The position numbers and the translations under genes are program-made. A DNA stretch of 64,000 nucleotides, taken from positions 310,001 to 374,000 of the forward strand of contig NZ_BMVE01000004.1 of NCBI RefSeq assembly GCF_014650555.1. The letters run 5' to 3'. Position 1 is the first letter of the stretch. Every line of letters starts with the position of its first letter. The stretch comes from Streptomyces goshikiensis. Lineage in GTDB: Bacteria; Actinomycetota; Actinomycetes; Streptomycetales; Streptomycetaceae. This document shows, in pieces, positions 16,907-25,302 of this stretch. The notes below the pieces were generated by a model that searched no databases, had not been told where the DNA came from, and was given only the letters and a program-made list of their open reading frames with translations.

Positions 16907-18913
16907 TCAGCCGGCGGGGGCGGTGATCGCGCGGGCCGCCGCGATCTCGTGGCGCACCGGGGCCAGGACGGAGGCGTCGTCCTCGGCCCCGGCCGGCGGC
17001 GGGGTGCGGGCGGGCGCCGGGACCCGGCTGCTGCGGACCCCTTCCGCCAGGCCGCGGAGCTCGGTGACCACGGCGCTCACCTCGCCCGCACCGGGCTCCC
17101 GCGCCCCGTGGTTGACCCGGACCCGGGCGGCGGTCGTCGCGTCCACGATCCGCTCCACGGCCACCACCAGCGGCCACCAGGCGGCGGCCCGTGCCCCGGT
17201 CGGCGGCGGCTCGGTCAGCGCCCGCTGGAACTCGCTCCGCACGCCCGACAGGTCCCGGTAGATCCGGCGCCGGGCCTGGAGCCGCGCGGTCCGCGCCGCC
17301 TGCCGTCCGCCCTCGGTGTCGGGCTGTACGACGCCGAACGCCCGCTCCACGTACCGGGCGGCGTCGTCCACGGTGTCGGCGAGCCGGTCCCCGATCCGGG
17401 TGCTCCAGCTTTCGGGCCACAGCAGATAGCCCGCGACCAGGGTGATGGCGCAGCCGATCAGGCTGTCCAGCAGCCGGGGCCGGATCAGGTCGAAGCCCTG
17501 GTGGTTGAGCAGGTCCGACAGCAGCAGGATCACCGGGGTGATCGCGGCGGTCTGGAAGGCGTACCCCTTGGCGGAGAACACCGGGATCAGCGCCCCGAGC
17601 ACCATCATCACCGGCACGTCCCACCAGCCGCGCGGCACCTCGGCCAGCACGGCGGCCGCCACGACCAGCCCGCCCGCGGTGCCCACCGCGCGCAGCACGG
17701 CCCGCGAGAACACCGAACCGAAGTCGGGCTTGAGGACGAAGGTGACGGTCAGCGCGACCCAGTAGGACCGCTCGATCGCCACCACCGAGACCAGGATCTG
17801 CGCCAGCCCGATGCACAGCGCGAGCCGCAGCCCGTACCGCCAGGAGGCCCCGGACAGCATCATGTCGCGCACGGCCCGCCGGGCCCGCACCCGCAGCGCG
17901 GCGGGCCGGCCCAGCCGGTCGTCCACGTTGAACGGGTCCGGTTCGGCCAGCAGGACGATGGTCGCGGCGTGCCGCAGCGCGGCGTCGATGGCCCGCTCCG
18001 CCGGGCTGTGCGCCGGGGGCAGCGACAGCGCGGGCGTCCCCGTGCGGCCGTTCTCCACGGCCGTCGCCAGCTCCCGTACGGCCGCCGGGATCTCGGGCGG
18101 CAGCGGCCGGCCCCGCAGGTGCGCGGCGGGCGCGGCCTCCACCAGCGGGATCACCACGTTGAGCTGGGCCAGCAGGCGCACCAGCGTCGGGCTGCGCCCG
18201 TGCACCCGGGCCCGGCGGCCCAGCACCAGGTCGTAGGCCTGGTTCAGGGCGTGGGTGACCTGCTGGCGGCGCTCCTCGTAGGCGGGGCCGCCGGCGGCCT
18301 CCAGGGTGTCGGCGAGCGCCCGGTAGGTGGTGGCGACGGCGGCCCGCTCCGGCTGCCGCCCGCGCAGCGGCCAGCCCAGCAGGCTGAGGGCGAGGACGAA
18401 CAGGCCGCCCGCGCTGAGCAGCAGCGGCGCCGTCCACCAGGGCCTGGGCAGCGGCAGTCCGGCTCCGACGACGGCGTTGAGCAGGAGCAGCAGTCCGGAC
18501 ACGGAGGCGACCGTGCCGATCGAGGAGATCATCCCGGACACGAGGGCGATCACGGTGACGACGCCGACGGCGACCCAGCCGTGCCCGAACACCAGGGTGC
18601 CCAGCGCGACGCCGACCGCGCCGAACAGCTGCGGTACGGCGATGTGCAGGACCCGCATCCGGTAGGCGTCGGCGGTGTCGCTGATGACCCCGGACAGGGC
18701 TCCCATGGAGACGAGCGCGCCGTACTCGGGCTCGTCCAGGGCGAAGCCGACGGCCAGCGGTGCGGCCAGCGCGACGCCCGCGCGCGCGGCGGCCGCCCAG
18801 GGGACGGGGGCGCTGCTCGGCCGGAGTGCCTTGAGCAGCCAGTCGGGCGGGGCGAGCGGATGGTGCCGGGATCGCCCGGACGGTATGTGCTCGGTGCGTC
18901 GTTCGGTGGTCAT
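16907..18913 (-). CDS. FUSC family membrane transporter
   Basis: 668 residues in the fusaric-acid/aromatic-acid exporter superfamily. The N-terminal membrane bundle lies at about residues 37-160 (ARAGVALAAPLAVGFALDEP, then VISDTADAYRMRVLHIAVPQ). A soluble segment of about 200 residues follows. The second bundle at about 365-500 contains ASWRYGLRLALCIGLAQILV, SYWVALTVTFVLKPDFGSVF and the family signature SRAVLRAVGTAGG. The C-terminal tail is cytoplasmic. Such proteins export aromatic acids or similar compounds; the substrate is unknown. The ATG at 18913 replaces an implausible upstream extension. Confidence 0.88.
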   Translation of the reverse strand: MTTERRTEHIPSGRSRHHPLAPPDWLLKALRPSSAPVPWAAAARAGVALAAPLAVGFALDEPEYGALVSMGALSGVISDTADAYRMRVLHIAVPQLFGAVGVALGTLVFGHGWVAVGVVTVIALVSGMISSIGTVASVSGLLLLLNAVVGAGLPLPRPWWTAPLLLSAGGLFVLALSLLGWPLRGRQPERAAVATTYRALADTLEAAGGPAYEERRQQVTHALNQAYDLVLGRRARVHGRSPTLVRLLAQLNVVIPLVEAAPAAHLRGRPLPPEIPAAVRELATAVENGRTGTPALSLPPAHSPAERAIDAALRHAATIVLLAEPDPFNVDDRLGRPAALRVRARRAVRDMMLSGASWRYGLRLALCIGLAQILVSVVAIERSYWVALTVTFVLKPDFGSVFSRAVLRAVGTAGGLVVAAAVLAEVPRGWWDVPVMMVLGALIPVFSAKGYAFQTAAITPVILLLSDLLNHQGFDLIRPRLLDSLIGCAITLVAGYLLWPESWSTRIGDRLADTVDDAARYVERAFGVVQPDTEGGRQAARTARLQARRRIYRDLSGVRSEFQRALTEPPPTGARAAAWWPLVVAVERIVDATTAARVRVNHGAREPGAGEVSAVVTELRGLAEGVRSSRVPAPARTPPPAGAEDDASVLAPVRHEIAAARAITAPAG

Positions 18914-18986
18914 TCCCGTTTCCGTGCCGCCACTCGCGAATCGGTTCTTCTGGGGTGTAGTGCGGAGCTCTCGGTACGTTCCGAGC

Positions 18987-19814
18987 TTATGGGGTGCGGC
19001 GCACGCGGCCGACAACCCATGCGGCGAGAGCGGCCGCGAGCCCGATGGCGAGGATCACCCAGGCCGCGGTGCGCAGGAACGCGGTGAGGGCGTCGTACAC
19101 CGCCTCGGCGGCCCGCGGGTCGATGTCGGAGGGCAGGTCGTCCAGGGTGAGCCGGCGGCAGACGTACACCGCGATCCACAGCAGTACCGCCCCGGCGGCG
19201 ACACCGAGGCCGGTGGCCATCACGGCCCGGCGGCGCCGGACGGCGACGGCGATCGCCGTCGCGGCCAGCACCACGGTCAGCACGGGAAGCCAGACACCGG
19301 CGACCTGGAGCATGCGGAAACCCTTCCGGAGCGCGCCGAGATCGTCGTACTCCATGACTTTGACCGATATGTGGCTCACCGGGATGCGGTCGGCGAAGGG
19401 CACCCCGTCGGCGACGAGTTCCCCCTTGACCTGGGCCGTGACGGGCGCGAGGTCGATGGTGACCGCGTCCCCGTGACCGGTGGTGAGGGCGTCGAGGAAC
19501 GCGGCGTGCGCGGCCCGGTTCGCCGCGTCCCAGGCGGTGCGGTAGGCGGGGGTCCCGGCGAAGGAGCGCAGGGCCTCGCCGAGCAGGGCGTCCACCCCGC
19601 CCTGGAAGGGGCCCGCGTCGATCTGCCCGGAGAGCGCGCGGGTGACCTGGGTGACGACGACGCCCTGTACGGCCGGGTCGCCCGCGAGCGGCGACATGGC
19701 GGCGGTGTAGCGGTCGGCGTCACCCAGCTCGCGGTCGGCCCAGTACGCGACGGCGCTCGCGGGCACGAGGAGGGCCACGAGCGTGATGAGTACCGCCGAC
19801 AGGAAGGTGCGCAC
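18987..19814 (-). CDS. hypothetical membrane protein, large extracytoplasmic domain
   Basis: 275 residues. It has one N-terminal membrane helix (RTFLSAVLITLVALLVPASAVA), an outside domain of about 135 residues (WADRELGDADRYTAAMSPLAGDPAVQ onward), and three further helices (VWLPVLTVVLAATAIAV, MATGLGVAAGAVLLWIAVYV, VILAIGLAAALAAWVVG). This layout recurs in actinobacterial integral membrane proteins without assigned function. The GTG start at 19814 is chosen because the first helix begins at once. It is divergent from the small membrane protein gene at 19998. Confidence 0.75.
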   Translation of the reverse strand: MRTFLSAVLITLVALLVPASAVAYWADRELGDADRYTAAMSPLAGDPAVQGVVVTQVTRALSGQIDAGPFQGGVDALLGEALRSFAGTPAYRTAWDAANRAAHAAFLDALTTGHGDAVTIDLAPVTAQVKGELVADGVPFADRIPVSHISVKVMEYDDLGALRKGFRMLQVAGVWLPVLTVVLAATAIAVAVRRRRAVMATGLGVAAGAVLLWIAVYVCRRLTLDDLPSDIDPRAAEAVYDALTAFLRTAAWVILAIGLAAALAAWVVGRVRRTP

Positions 19815-19997
19815 GTCACCAGGGAAAGGCGGCGGGGCGCCGGGCGCGAGCGGTGTTGCTGCGGGCGGGTGGTACCGGCCCCGGAGCGCCGGGAACCGCG
19901 CCGGGAACGACGCCGGGAACGGTGGCCCCGGCGGGTGATCCAGTTGCCGGTCGGGGGCGGCGGGTGTGCCCTGGAGGATGGGAGAGAGGAGCCCGTC

Positions 19998-20408
19998 ATG
20001 GCACATGCGGCACCCACCGCCTCGCAGCGGTACCGGCAGAGCCTGACCGACCACGCGAAGCACGTGAACGCGTTCTCCTTCGCGGGCCCGCTGGTCCTCG
20101 GACTCTTCTACGGGCTCTGGACTGCCTTCCTCGAACGCGACAAGGGTCCCGTCACGGCGGGCAACGTCTTCTACGGCATCCTGTGCGGCGTCATCTTCGC
20201 CGCCTGCCTGTTCGGCCTCGACCGGATGGGCACCAGGATGCTCGCGGAGCTGCGCGCCGCCGCGTACGGCGCGTTCGCGGCGATCGCCATGGGCTACCTG
20301 TACAGCCTCAGCGGGCAGTCCATCTTCCGCTCCGTGGTGATCGCCCTCGCGGTCGGTCTCGCCGTCGGGGCGGGAGCCTTCTACCGGTTCCACATGCGCG
20401 AGCCCTGA
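19998..20408 (+). CDS. small four-helix membrane protein
   Basis: 136 residues. Helices are near residues 26-46 (AFSFAGPLVLGLFYGLWTAF), 55-73, 85-103 and 110-128. It ends FYRFHMREP. There is a Shine-Dalgarno sequence (GAGAGAGGAG) before the ATG. No family with known function is recognised. It stands alone and is divergent from the membrane protein gene to its left. Confidence 0.75.
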   Translation: MAHAAPTASQRYRQSLTDHAKHVNAFSFAGPLVLGLFYGLWTAFLERDKGPVTAGNVFYGILCGVIFAACLFGLDRMGTRMLAELRAAAYGAFAAIAMGYLYSLSGQSIFRSVVIALAVGLAVGAGAFYRFHMREP

Positions 20409-20495
20409 CGAGCGGGGTCCGCGCGCCGTACCACCGGCCGGGCGGGAACCGTCCGCGCGCCCCAGGCACGCGGCGGTTCCCGCCCGGGTGTGCGG

Positions 20496-20699
20496 TTACG
20501 CGGCCGAGTCGGCGGAGGCTGCCTGCCGGCGTTCGCTCTCGGACGGGCCGGACTCGGCGCGGGGCTCGCTGACCGGCCCGCACTCGCGGGCGGCCGGGCT
20601 GCTCGCCGCCGGGGCTTCGGCCGTGCGGACCGGCGGGGCGAAGCGGGCGGCCTCGGCGCGGATCATCGCGTTCAGGGCGGCGTACGGGTCGATGGGCAT
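20496..20699 (-). CDS. small conserved Streptomyces-type protein
   Basis: 67 residues starting MPIDPYAALNAMIRAEAARF, an N-terminus common to short Streptomyces proteins of unknown role. The rest is Ala/Pro/Ser/Glu-rich and probably disordered. A GAGG sequence lies at good distance from the ATG. It follows the secreted-protein gene on the same strand by about 60 bp, and may be co-transcribed with it. Confidence 0.6.
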   Translation of the reverse strand: MPIDPYAALNAMIRAEAARFAPPVRTAEAPAASSPAARECGPVSEPRAESGPSESERRQAASADSAA

Positions 20700-20757
20700 G
20701 GCGGAACCTCACGTGTTCGAGGGGGGGGTGGGGGGTACGCGCTGCTGCTCGGCCCGC

Positions 20758-21120
20758 TCAGCAGCGCAGGACCACACTCCGCACCGTCCGCCCGGACAGC
20801 GCCGGTTCCGCCGTCCCGGCCGGGGCCACCCGGGTGGGCCCGTCCGGGTGTTTCACGTGAAACACCGCCCGCGGTAGTTGCCGCGCACCCGGCAGCCCGC
20901 GCGCGGCCGTCCGTACCGCGACCCGCACTTCGGGGTCCGCGGCCGGATCGGAGGGGCTCTCGGAGGGCTCGGCCGGGGCGCTGGAGGACGCCGGTCGGGA
21001 GTCCGCGACCGTGGTGGCGGCGGGGCCGGCACCGAAGACGCACAGCAGGACGACACAGGCCACCGTCAGGGCCCTGGCCATCAACGCCCGGGTGTGCCGG
21101 GCGCACCGCGCGCCGCTCAT
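20758..21120 (-). CDS. short secreted protein; coding sequence carries a parS site
   Basis: About 120 residues with a signal peptide (MARALTVACVVLLCVFGAGP within it) and a Ser/Pro/Ala/Glu-rich segment. A basic C-terminal part follows, including AVFHVKHPDG. The FHVKH peptide is the in-frame reading of the parS palindrome, so the centromere site lies inside the gene. No family is recognised. The upstream ATG at 21120 is used; the ATG at 21081 directly before the signal peptide is an alternative. Confidence 0.55.
   Translation of the reverse strand: MSGARCARHTRALMARALTVACVVLLCVFGAGPAATTVADSRPASSSAPAEPSESPSDPAADPEVRVAVRTAARGLPGARQLPRAVFHVKHPDGPTRVAPAGTAEPALSGRTVRSVVLRC
20847..20866. other. parS centromere-like site (core 20850-20863)
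   Basis: GTTTCACGTGAAAC at 20850-20863 is the exact Streptomyces parS core. Here it extends to the 20-bp perfect palindrome GGTGTTTCACGTGAAACACC. It lies within the coding sequence of the short secreted protein. It is about 6.1 kb from the other parS in the window. Confidence 0.9.
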
Positions 21121-21232
21121 GCCCGCTCTGTGCCCCGCCGCGCCGGGAGGCTCTCCGCCGGGGCCGCGTTCGTCCCCCGACCGGGGGAGGAAGACACCCC
21201 CCTCGGCTGAGCGGGGTCCGCGTGGCGCCACC

Positions 21233-21955
21233 TCAGCCGGTGCGGTGGCGCCCGGTGAGGCGCGCCAGGACCGCGCTCTCGCCGCTCAGCAGGCGCAGCC
21301 CGGCGCGCCGGTGGCCGGGTGCGGACCGGGACCTGCCGGCGGGCACCGGCCCGGCGCCGGGCCCTGCCGGATCCTCCCCGCCGCCCCGGGCCTCGGCGGG
21401 CGAGATCCGCTCCACGGTGAACACGGCCGTACGGTGGTCCGCGCGGGCGATCTCGATGGTGGCCCCGCGCCGCAGCCCGGCGAGGCGCAGCCCGTTCCCG
21501 GTGACGACGGCGATTCCGGCCGCCCCCGGCGTCGGGCGGTCGGCGTCCCAGGTGACCCCGGTGTCCGCCCCGGTCCCGGTACCCGCCCCGGATCCGGCCC
21601 CGGATCCGTCCGCCCCGCTCCCGTGTCCTCCCCCGGGTCCTTCCCGGCGGCCGGCCGGCGGCTCCAGCGGTACGTCCACGCCCAGGCTCGGGATCCGCAG
21701 CCGCAGCGGTCGCGCCGAGTGCAGCGGCGCCACTCCGCTCCGCGCGGGCCGGGCCCCCTTGCCGGGCGCGTGCTCGCCGGCCTGCTCCAGCTGGCGGACC
21801 AGACGCCGGTGCCCGGACAGGCCCAGCGCGTGCGAGGGCAGCGCGTCGGTGGTGGTGGCCGCCGGCGCGGCACCCTCCGTACCGCGCAACATCCCTACAC
21901 CGGTGCAGAGCAGAGCGACCGTCAGCCCACCGACGACCCACTTGGCGCGGGGCAT
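21233..21955 (-). CDS. class E/F sortase-like secreted protein lacking catalytic residues
   Basis: 240 residues with an N-terminal membrane anchor (WVVGGLTVALLCTGVGML). It has the sortase entry strand PLRLRIPSLGVDVPLEP, then a Gly/Ala/Ser-rich insertion where sortases are compact, then GLRRGATIEIARADHRTAVFTVERI as in class E/F sortases. Active enzymes have GHVD and a LRLITCGG-type strand at the next positions. Here they read VVTGNGLRL and GLRLLSGESAV, so both catalytic His and Cys are missing. A cell-surface pseudo-sortase is the best reading. The ATG at 21955 follows GGAGGGA. Confidence 0.7.
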   Translation of the reverse strand: MPRAKWVVGGLTVALLCTGVGMLRGTEGAAPAATTTDALPSHALGLSGHRRLVRQLEQAGEHAPGKGARPARSGVAPLHSARPLRLRIPSLGVDVPLEPPAGRREGPGGGHGSGADGSGAGSGAGTGTGADTGVTWDADRPTPGAAGIAVVTGNGLRLAGLRRGATIEIARADHRTAVFTVERISPAEARGGGEDPAGPGAGPVPAGRSRSAPGHRRAGLRLLSGESAVLARLTGRHRTG

Positions 21956-22165
21956 GGCATTCCCTCCTGGTCGTCCGGCCCGCTCGGCCGGGTCCTGTGA
22001 GCAGTGGACCTTTCCTCTGCCCATCCGCACATCGGCAAACGCTCAGGACCGGGGGGACGTCACCGGTGAGTCGTGCCGGGTTTCTGACGTCGCGGCAGGT
22101 CGCGGAGGGTGTGGGCGTCCTGCTCCGAGGGATCGCGGGCGTACCGCCGAAAGGGTGAGGAGCCG

Positions 22166-23227
22166 CTAGAGCGGGCGCTCCGGCCAGTCCAGCAGGCGGG
22201 CGCCGATCACCGCCGTCTGCAGGGTGTACCGCTGCACGGGGTCGCCCGGATCGGTCCCCGTCAGCCGGTGGATGCGCTCCAGCCGGTACGTCAGGGCCCG
22301 CACGCTCAGGTTCAGCCGCCGGGCCGCCTCGGCGCCCACGCAACCGGAGTCGAAGTACGCGGTCAGGGTGTCCAGCAGCGGCCGGGGCCCGCCGCGGCCG
22401 GCGCGCAGCGGCCCCAGCACGCTCAGCACCAGATCGGCCATCGCCGCCCGGTCCCGCGCCAGGACCGGGAAGACCAGCAGGTCGGCGGCGCGCAACACGG
22501 GGCCCTCGAAACCGAGCCGGTCCGCGAGGTCGAGGGCGCCGCGGGCCTCCTCGTAGGAGGTGACGACGCCGCCCGCGCCCGGGTGGGGGCGGCCGATCGC
22601 GACGAGCCCGCAGTCGTCGGACGCCGCGCGCGCCTGTGTGGCGAAGGCGTCCAGGACGTCGTCCTCGTCGCCCGACGCGACGCAGACGAGCAGCCCGTCC
22701 TTCGTGGAGAGGAGGACGGAGCGGTCGCCGAACCGCCCGGTCAGCGCGGCCTCCACGCGTCTGATGGCCCGGCCGGTGTCCTCGTACGGCTCCGGTCCGC
22801 GGGCCACGGCCACCGCGTGGGCGTGCGCCAGGTGCAGGCCGAAGCGGGCCGCGCGTTCGCTGAGCCGCCCGAGGTCGCTGCGGCCGAGCAGCAGGTCGTC
22901 GATGAACTCCCGCCGGGCGGCCTCCTCCTGGCGCACCGCGAGCCGCTGGGCCCGCTCGTGGCCCTCGGCGAAGGCGTCGACGGCCTGTTCCACGGCGGCC
23001 ATCACATGGTCGGGGGTGATCCTCCCGCCGAGCGCCGCCCGGGTGGCGGCGAGGTGCGCGCCGACCAGGGAGCGCAGCCCGTACCCGGCCTCGGCGGCCT
23101 TCTCGCCGCACGTACGCCGTTCGTCGAGCTCGTCCCGCCCGGCCCGGCGCCCGGACGCCGTCACACCGTCGAGGATCCGGACGAACCCGGCCACGTACTC
23201 CTCGGGTATCCCCTGCCCTGCCGCCAC
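22166..23227 (-). CDS. PucR/CdaR-type transcriptional regulator
   Basis: 353 residues. The C-terminus carries the PucR helix-turn-helix domain (LLDTLTAYFDSGCVGAEAAR followed by LNLSVRALTYRLERIHRLTG and QRYTLQTAVIGARLL). The middle part is a degenerate GGDEF-like CdaR domain (SVLLSTKDGLLVCVASGDED and SYEEARGALDLADRLGFEG). The N-terminus is helical and presumably senses an effector. Such regulators control purine, sugar-acid or amino-acid catabolism and secondary metabolism. It is separated from its neighbours, and the target is unknown. GTG start at 23227. Confidence 0.85.
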   Translation of the reverse strand: MAAGQGIPEEYVAGFVRILDGVTASGRRAGRDELDERRTCGEKAAEAGYGLRSLVGAHLAATRAALGGRITPDHVMAAVEQAVDAFAEGHERAQRLAVRQEEAARREFIDDLLLGRSDLGRLSERAARFGLHLAHAHAVAVARGPEPYEDTGRAIRRVEAALTGRFGDRSVLLSTKDGLLVCVASGDEDDVLDAFATQARAASDDCGLVAIGRPHPGAGGVVTSYEEARGALDLADRLGFEGPVLRAADLLVFPVLARDRAAMADLVLSVLGPLRAGRGGPRPLLDTLTAYFDSGCVGAEAARRLNLSVRALTYRLERIHRLTGTDPGDPVQRYTLQTAVIGARLLDWPERPL

Positions 23228-23299
23228 ACCAGCCCCTGAGTCTCGCCCAAAAGCCCCATTCTCCCCGGCGGTCCGGGGCGGGCCGAAAAACGGGGGAGA

Positions 23300-23545
23300 T
23301 CAGGCCACGACGACGGCGACCGTGGCCGCGCCCATCAGGGCGCCGCAGAGATGGACGGCCGGGTGGCCGTAGTCGCCGAACCAGAGCTGGCGGGCCAGGC
23401 CGCCGAGGGCCGCCAGGGCCGTGATGACGCCGATCTGGGCGAGCAGGGTCACGGCGGTGAAAGGGGCCAGGAGCAGGAGGACCGAGTTCAGCCAGAACGG
23501 TGCGGCGCCCGTCCAGCCTCGCCAAGCGGAGATCTCGGTCTGCAT
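23300..23545 (-). CDS. small membrane protein downstream of cbtA
   Basis: 81 residues with two to three hydrophobic segments (FWLNSVLLLLAPFTAVTLLA, VITALAALGGLARQLWF, ALMGAATVAVVVA). It begins 21 bp after the cbtA stop on the same strand, with a GGAGC binding site. It is therefore probably the third gene of the cobalamin-riboswitch operon. A cobalt-uptake accessory role is inferred from position only. Confidence 0.6.
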   Translation of the reverse strand: MQTEISAWRGWTGAAPFWLNSVLLLLAPFTAVTLLAQIGVITALAALGGLARQLWFGDYGHPAVHLCGALMGAATVAVVVA

Positions 23546-23566
23546 CTGCTCCGGCCCCTCGTCACG

Positions 23567-24316
23567 TCAACCCGTCGGCTGCACAGCCTTCTTGGCCGTG
23601 GCACCCGGCACAAGGGCACGTTCGGCTAGATAACCGAAAGCCAGGCCGAAAGTCGCCCAGAGCGCGACCTGGATGGTCAGGGTCGTGATGCGGAACTCCC
23701 AGACCAGGGCGGCCGGGAAGCCCTTCGGGACCTCGTTGATGCCGGGCAGCAGCGCGTAGGCCAGCCCGATCGCCGCGACGAACGCGAGCGAGGCGACGAT
23801 CGAGGCGTTCCAGTTGCCGAGCCCCGGGGCCAGCCTGCGGCCCAGGATCAGCGCGCCCGCCGCGAGGAGCACGCTGAGCGCGATCATCAGAACGAACAGG
23901 GTGGTCCGCTGGACGACCGTGTCGGGGTCGCCCACGGCCGGCGGGTTGGAGGGGTACTTGAGGAACGGCACCAGGTTGACGGTGAGGAACAGCCCGCCGG
24001 AGACCAGCAGCGCCGTGGCCCGCGGCCCGAAGCGGCCGACCCGGCCGAGGGCGTAGCAGAACACGAGCGCGGCGATGCCGCCGATCGCGACTCCGTAGAG
24101 CAGGGTGCCGGTGCCGAGACCGGCCGTGGCCTGGAGGGCCCGGCTGACCGGGGCCATCTCGTCACCGTGGTCGTGGGCGCCGGCCTCCTCGATGGCGATC
24201 GCCGCGTCCACCTTGGACTCGCCCAGGAGGTACGCGACGAGGAAGGCGGCCACGCCGGCGGCCAGGCCGGCCAGCATGCCCCGGATGAGCAGGACTCTGG
24301 GGGAGATCTGGTTCAT
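23567..24316 (-). CDS. cbtA: CbtA family cobalt transporter subunit
   Basis: 249 residues with six to seven membrane helices, starting MNQISPRVLLIRGMLAGLAA. A His/Asp/Glu-rich loop (EEAGAHDHGDE, about residues 43-53) is a likely cobalt-binding site. CbtA with CbtB forms a predicted B12-regulated cobalt uptake system. It lies 56 bp downstream of cbtB and shares the cobalamin riboswitch. The start at 24316 is preceded by GAAAG and matches the family N-terminus; the in-frame upstream extension is Pro-rich and was discarded. Confidence 0.92.
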   Translation of the reverse strand: MNQISPRVLLIRGMLAGLAAGVAAFLVAYLLGESKVDAAIAIEEAGAHDHGDEMAPVSRALQATAGLGTGTLLYGVAIGGIAALVFCYALGRVGRFGPRATALLVSGGLFLTVNLVPFLKYPSNPPAVGDPDTVVQRTTLFVLMIALSVLLAAGALILGRRLAPGLGNWNASIVASLAFVAAIGLAYALLPGINEVPKGFPAALVWEFRITTLTIQVALWATFGLAFGYLAERALVPGATAKKAVQPTG

Positions 24317-24372
24317 GTCTTTCGGTTCCCTTGCGGAAGCAGACTCGGGGGAGAGCGGGGGTCGAGTCGGGA

Positions 24373-24588
24373 TCAGTGGCAGGGGAAGCCGAGCAGGTGG
24401 CGGCCGTCGTGCATCCACTCGTGGATGGTGTCGCCCTGGAAGACGGCGGTGGCGCCCTGTTCGGCGCCGACGAGGTACAGCAGGACGAGCATGAGGACCC
24501 CGACGAACAGGGCCCAGGGGGCCAGTTCCTTCAGCGAGATCGGGGAGATGGCGGCGGGAGCCGTCGTGGGCACGGCGGAGTGGGCCAT
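24373..24588 (-). CDS. cbtB: CbtB family cobalt transporter subunit
   Basis: 71 residues with one membrane helix (LAPWALFVGVLMLVLLYLVG). The C-terminal extracytoplasmic tail is rich in histidine (TIHEWMHDGRHLLGFPCH) and serves as the metal-binding signature of CbtB. The ATG follows GGAGG at 6 nt. It is the first gene of the operon behind the cobalamin riboswitch. Confidence 0.92.
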   Translation of the reverse strand: MAHSAVPTTAPAAISPISLKELAPWALFVGVLMLVLLYLVGAEQGATAVFQGDTIHEWMHDGRHLLGFPCH

Positions 24589-24640
24589 GGCAGAACCTCC
24601 AGGGGGAACACGCGTCCCGGTCAGTGGTGCTCTTGACGAA

Positions 24641-24745
24641 GGTGGCGGGTCTGACTTCACCTCCCCGGACGTGCGGGAGGTTTCACAGTGGCGCGACCGT
24701 GCCGGAATCTCACCGGAACTTCCGTCATGCCTTCGTCATGTCGTC
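24641..24745 (-). promoter_or_regulatory. cobalamin riboswitch upstream of cbtB
   Basis: Read on the minus strand, the leader contains GGAAGTTCCGGTGAGATTCC, then GCACGGTCGCGCCACTGTGA and AGTCAGACCCGCC. These are the conserved segments of the B12 aptamer, including the GCCACTG B12 box. It ends about 50 nt before the cbtB start. By analogy, adenosylcobalamin binding would shut off translation or transcription of cobalt uptake genes. Confidence 0.9.
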
Positions 24746-24840
24746 CGAGACCGTACCGCGCGGGTGGCCTGAACACCACGGCGTGTGTCCCCCGTCTCAC
24801 GCCGCGAGCGCGCTGCCGGTGCGCCCTCTACGCTCCCCCC

Positions 24841-25299
24841 ATGTCTGCGACTGCCTCCTCCGTACGCGTCCGTCTCGTCACGCCCCCGCTCGGCCCGGCC
24901 GCCCGCCAGGGGCGGTTCGGACACGGGCAGCCGTGCCCGGGTCACGACGGGCTGCGCGGCGTGGACACCGGGGCCTGGGCCGGGCGGACCCTGGACGAGG
25001 TGGCCGCCGAGGACCCGGAGGGGATCCGGCGCTGGCTCACGGACCCCTCGTACGCGCCGCCGGGCGGGGAGTCCGTGGCCGCGCTGACCGCGCGCGTCGG
25101 CGCGCACCTGGCCGGGCTGGCCCCCGGTACGCACCGCGCGGTGGTCGAGCAGGCCGTCGTACGGGCGGCCGTGGTGCACGCCCTGGAGCTGCCGGCTGCG
25201 GCGTTCTGGCGGCTCGACGTACGGCCCGGCACGGAGACGGCCCTGACCGGGCGCGCCGGGCGCTGGAACCTCCTCGTCGGACAGCCGCAGCAGCCCTAG
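24841..25299 (+). CDS. degenerate histidine phosphatase (CobC/GpmB-like) protein
   Basis: 152 residues resembling the phosphoglycerate-mutase-like family. It has GVDTGAWAGRTLDEVAAEDP, PGGESVAALTARVGAHL, and a final VEQAVVRAAVVHALELPAAA. The N-terminal RHG motif is missing (RVRLVTPPLG stands in its place), and the second catalytic His of the usual SHGGV strand is replaced (VVEQAVV). Catalysis is therefore unlikely. It is divergent from the cbtBA riboswitch, which hints at a B12-linked role like that of CobC. The start is an ATG with the riboswitch promoter region behind it. Confidence 0.7.
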   Translation: MSATASSVRVRLVTPPLGPAARQGRFGHGQPCPGHDGLRGVDTGAWAGRTLDEVAAEDPEGIRRWLTDPSYAPPGGESVAALTARVGAHLAGLAPGTHRAVVEQAVVRAAVVHALELPAAAFWRLDVRPGTETALTGRAGRWNLLVGQPQQP

Positions 25300-25302
25300 G
25301 AG

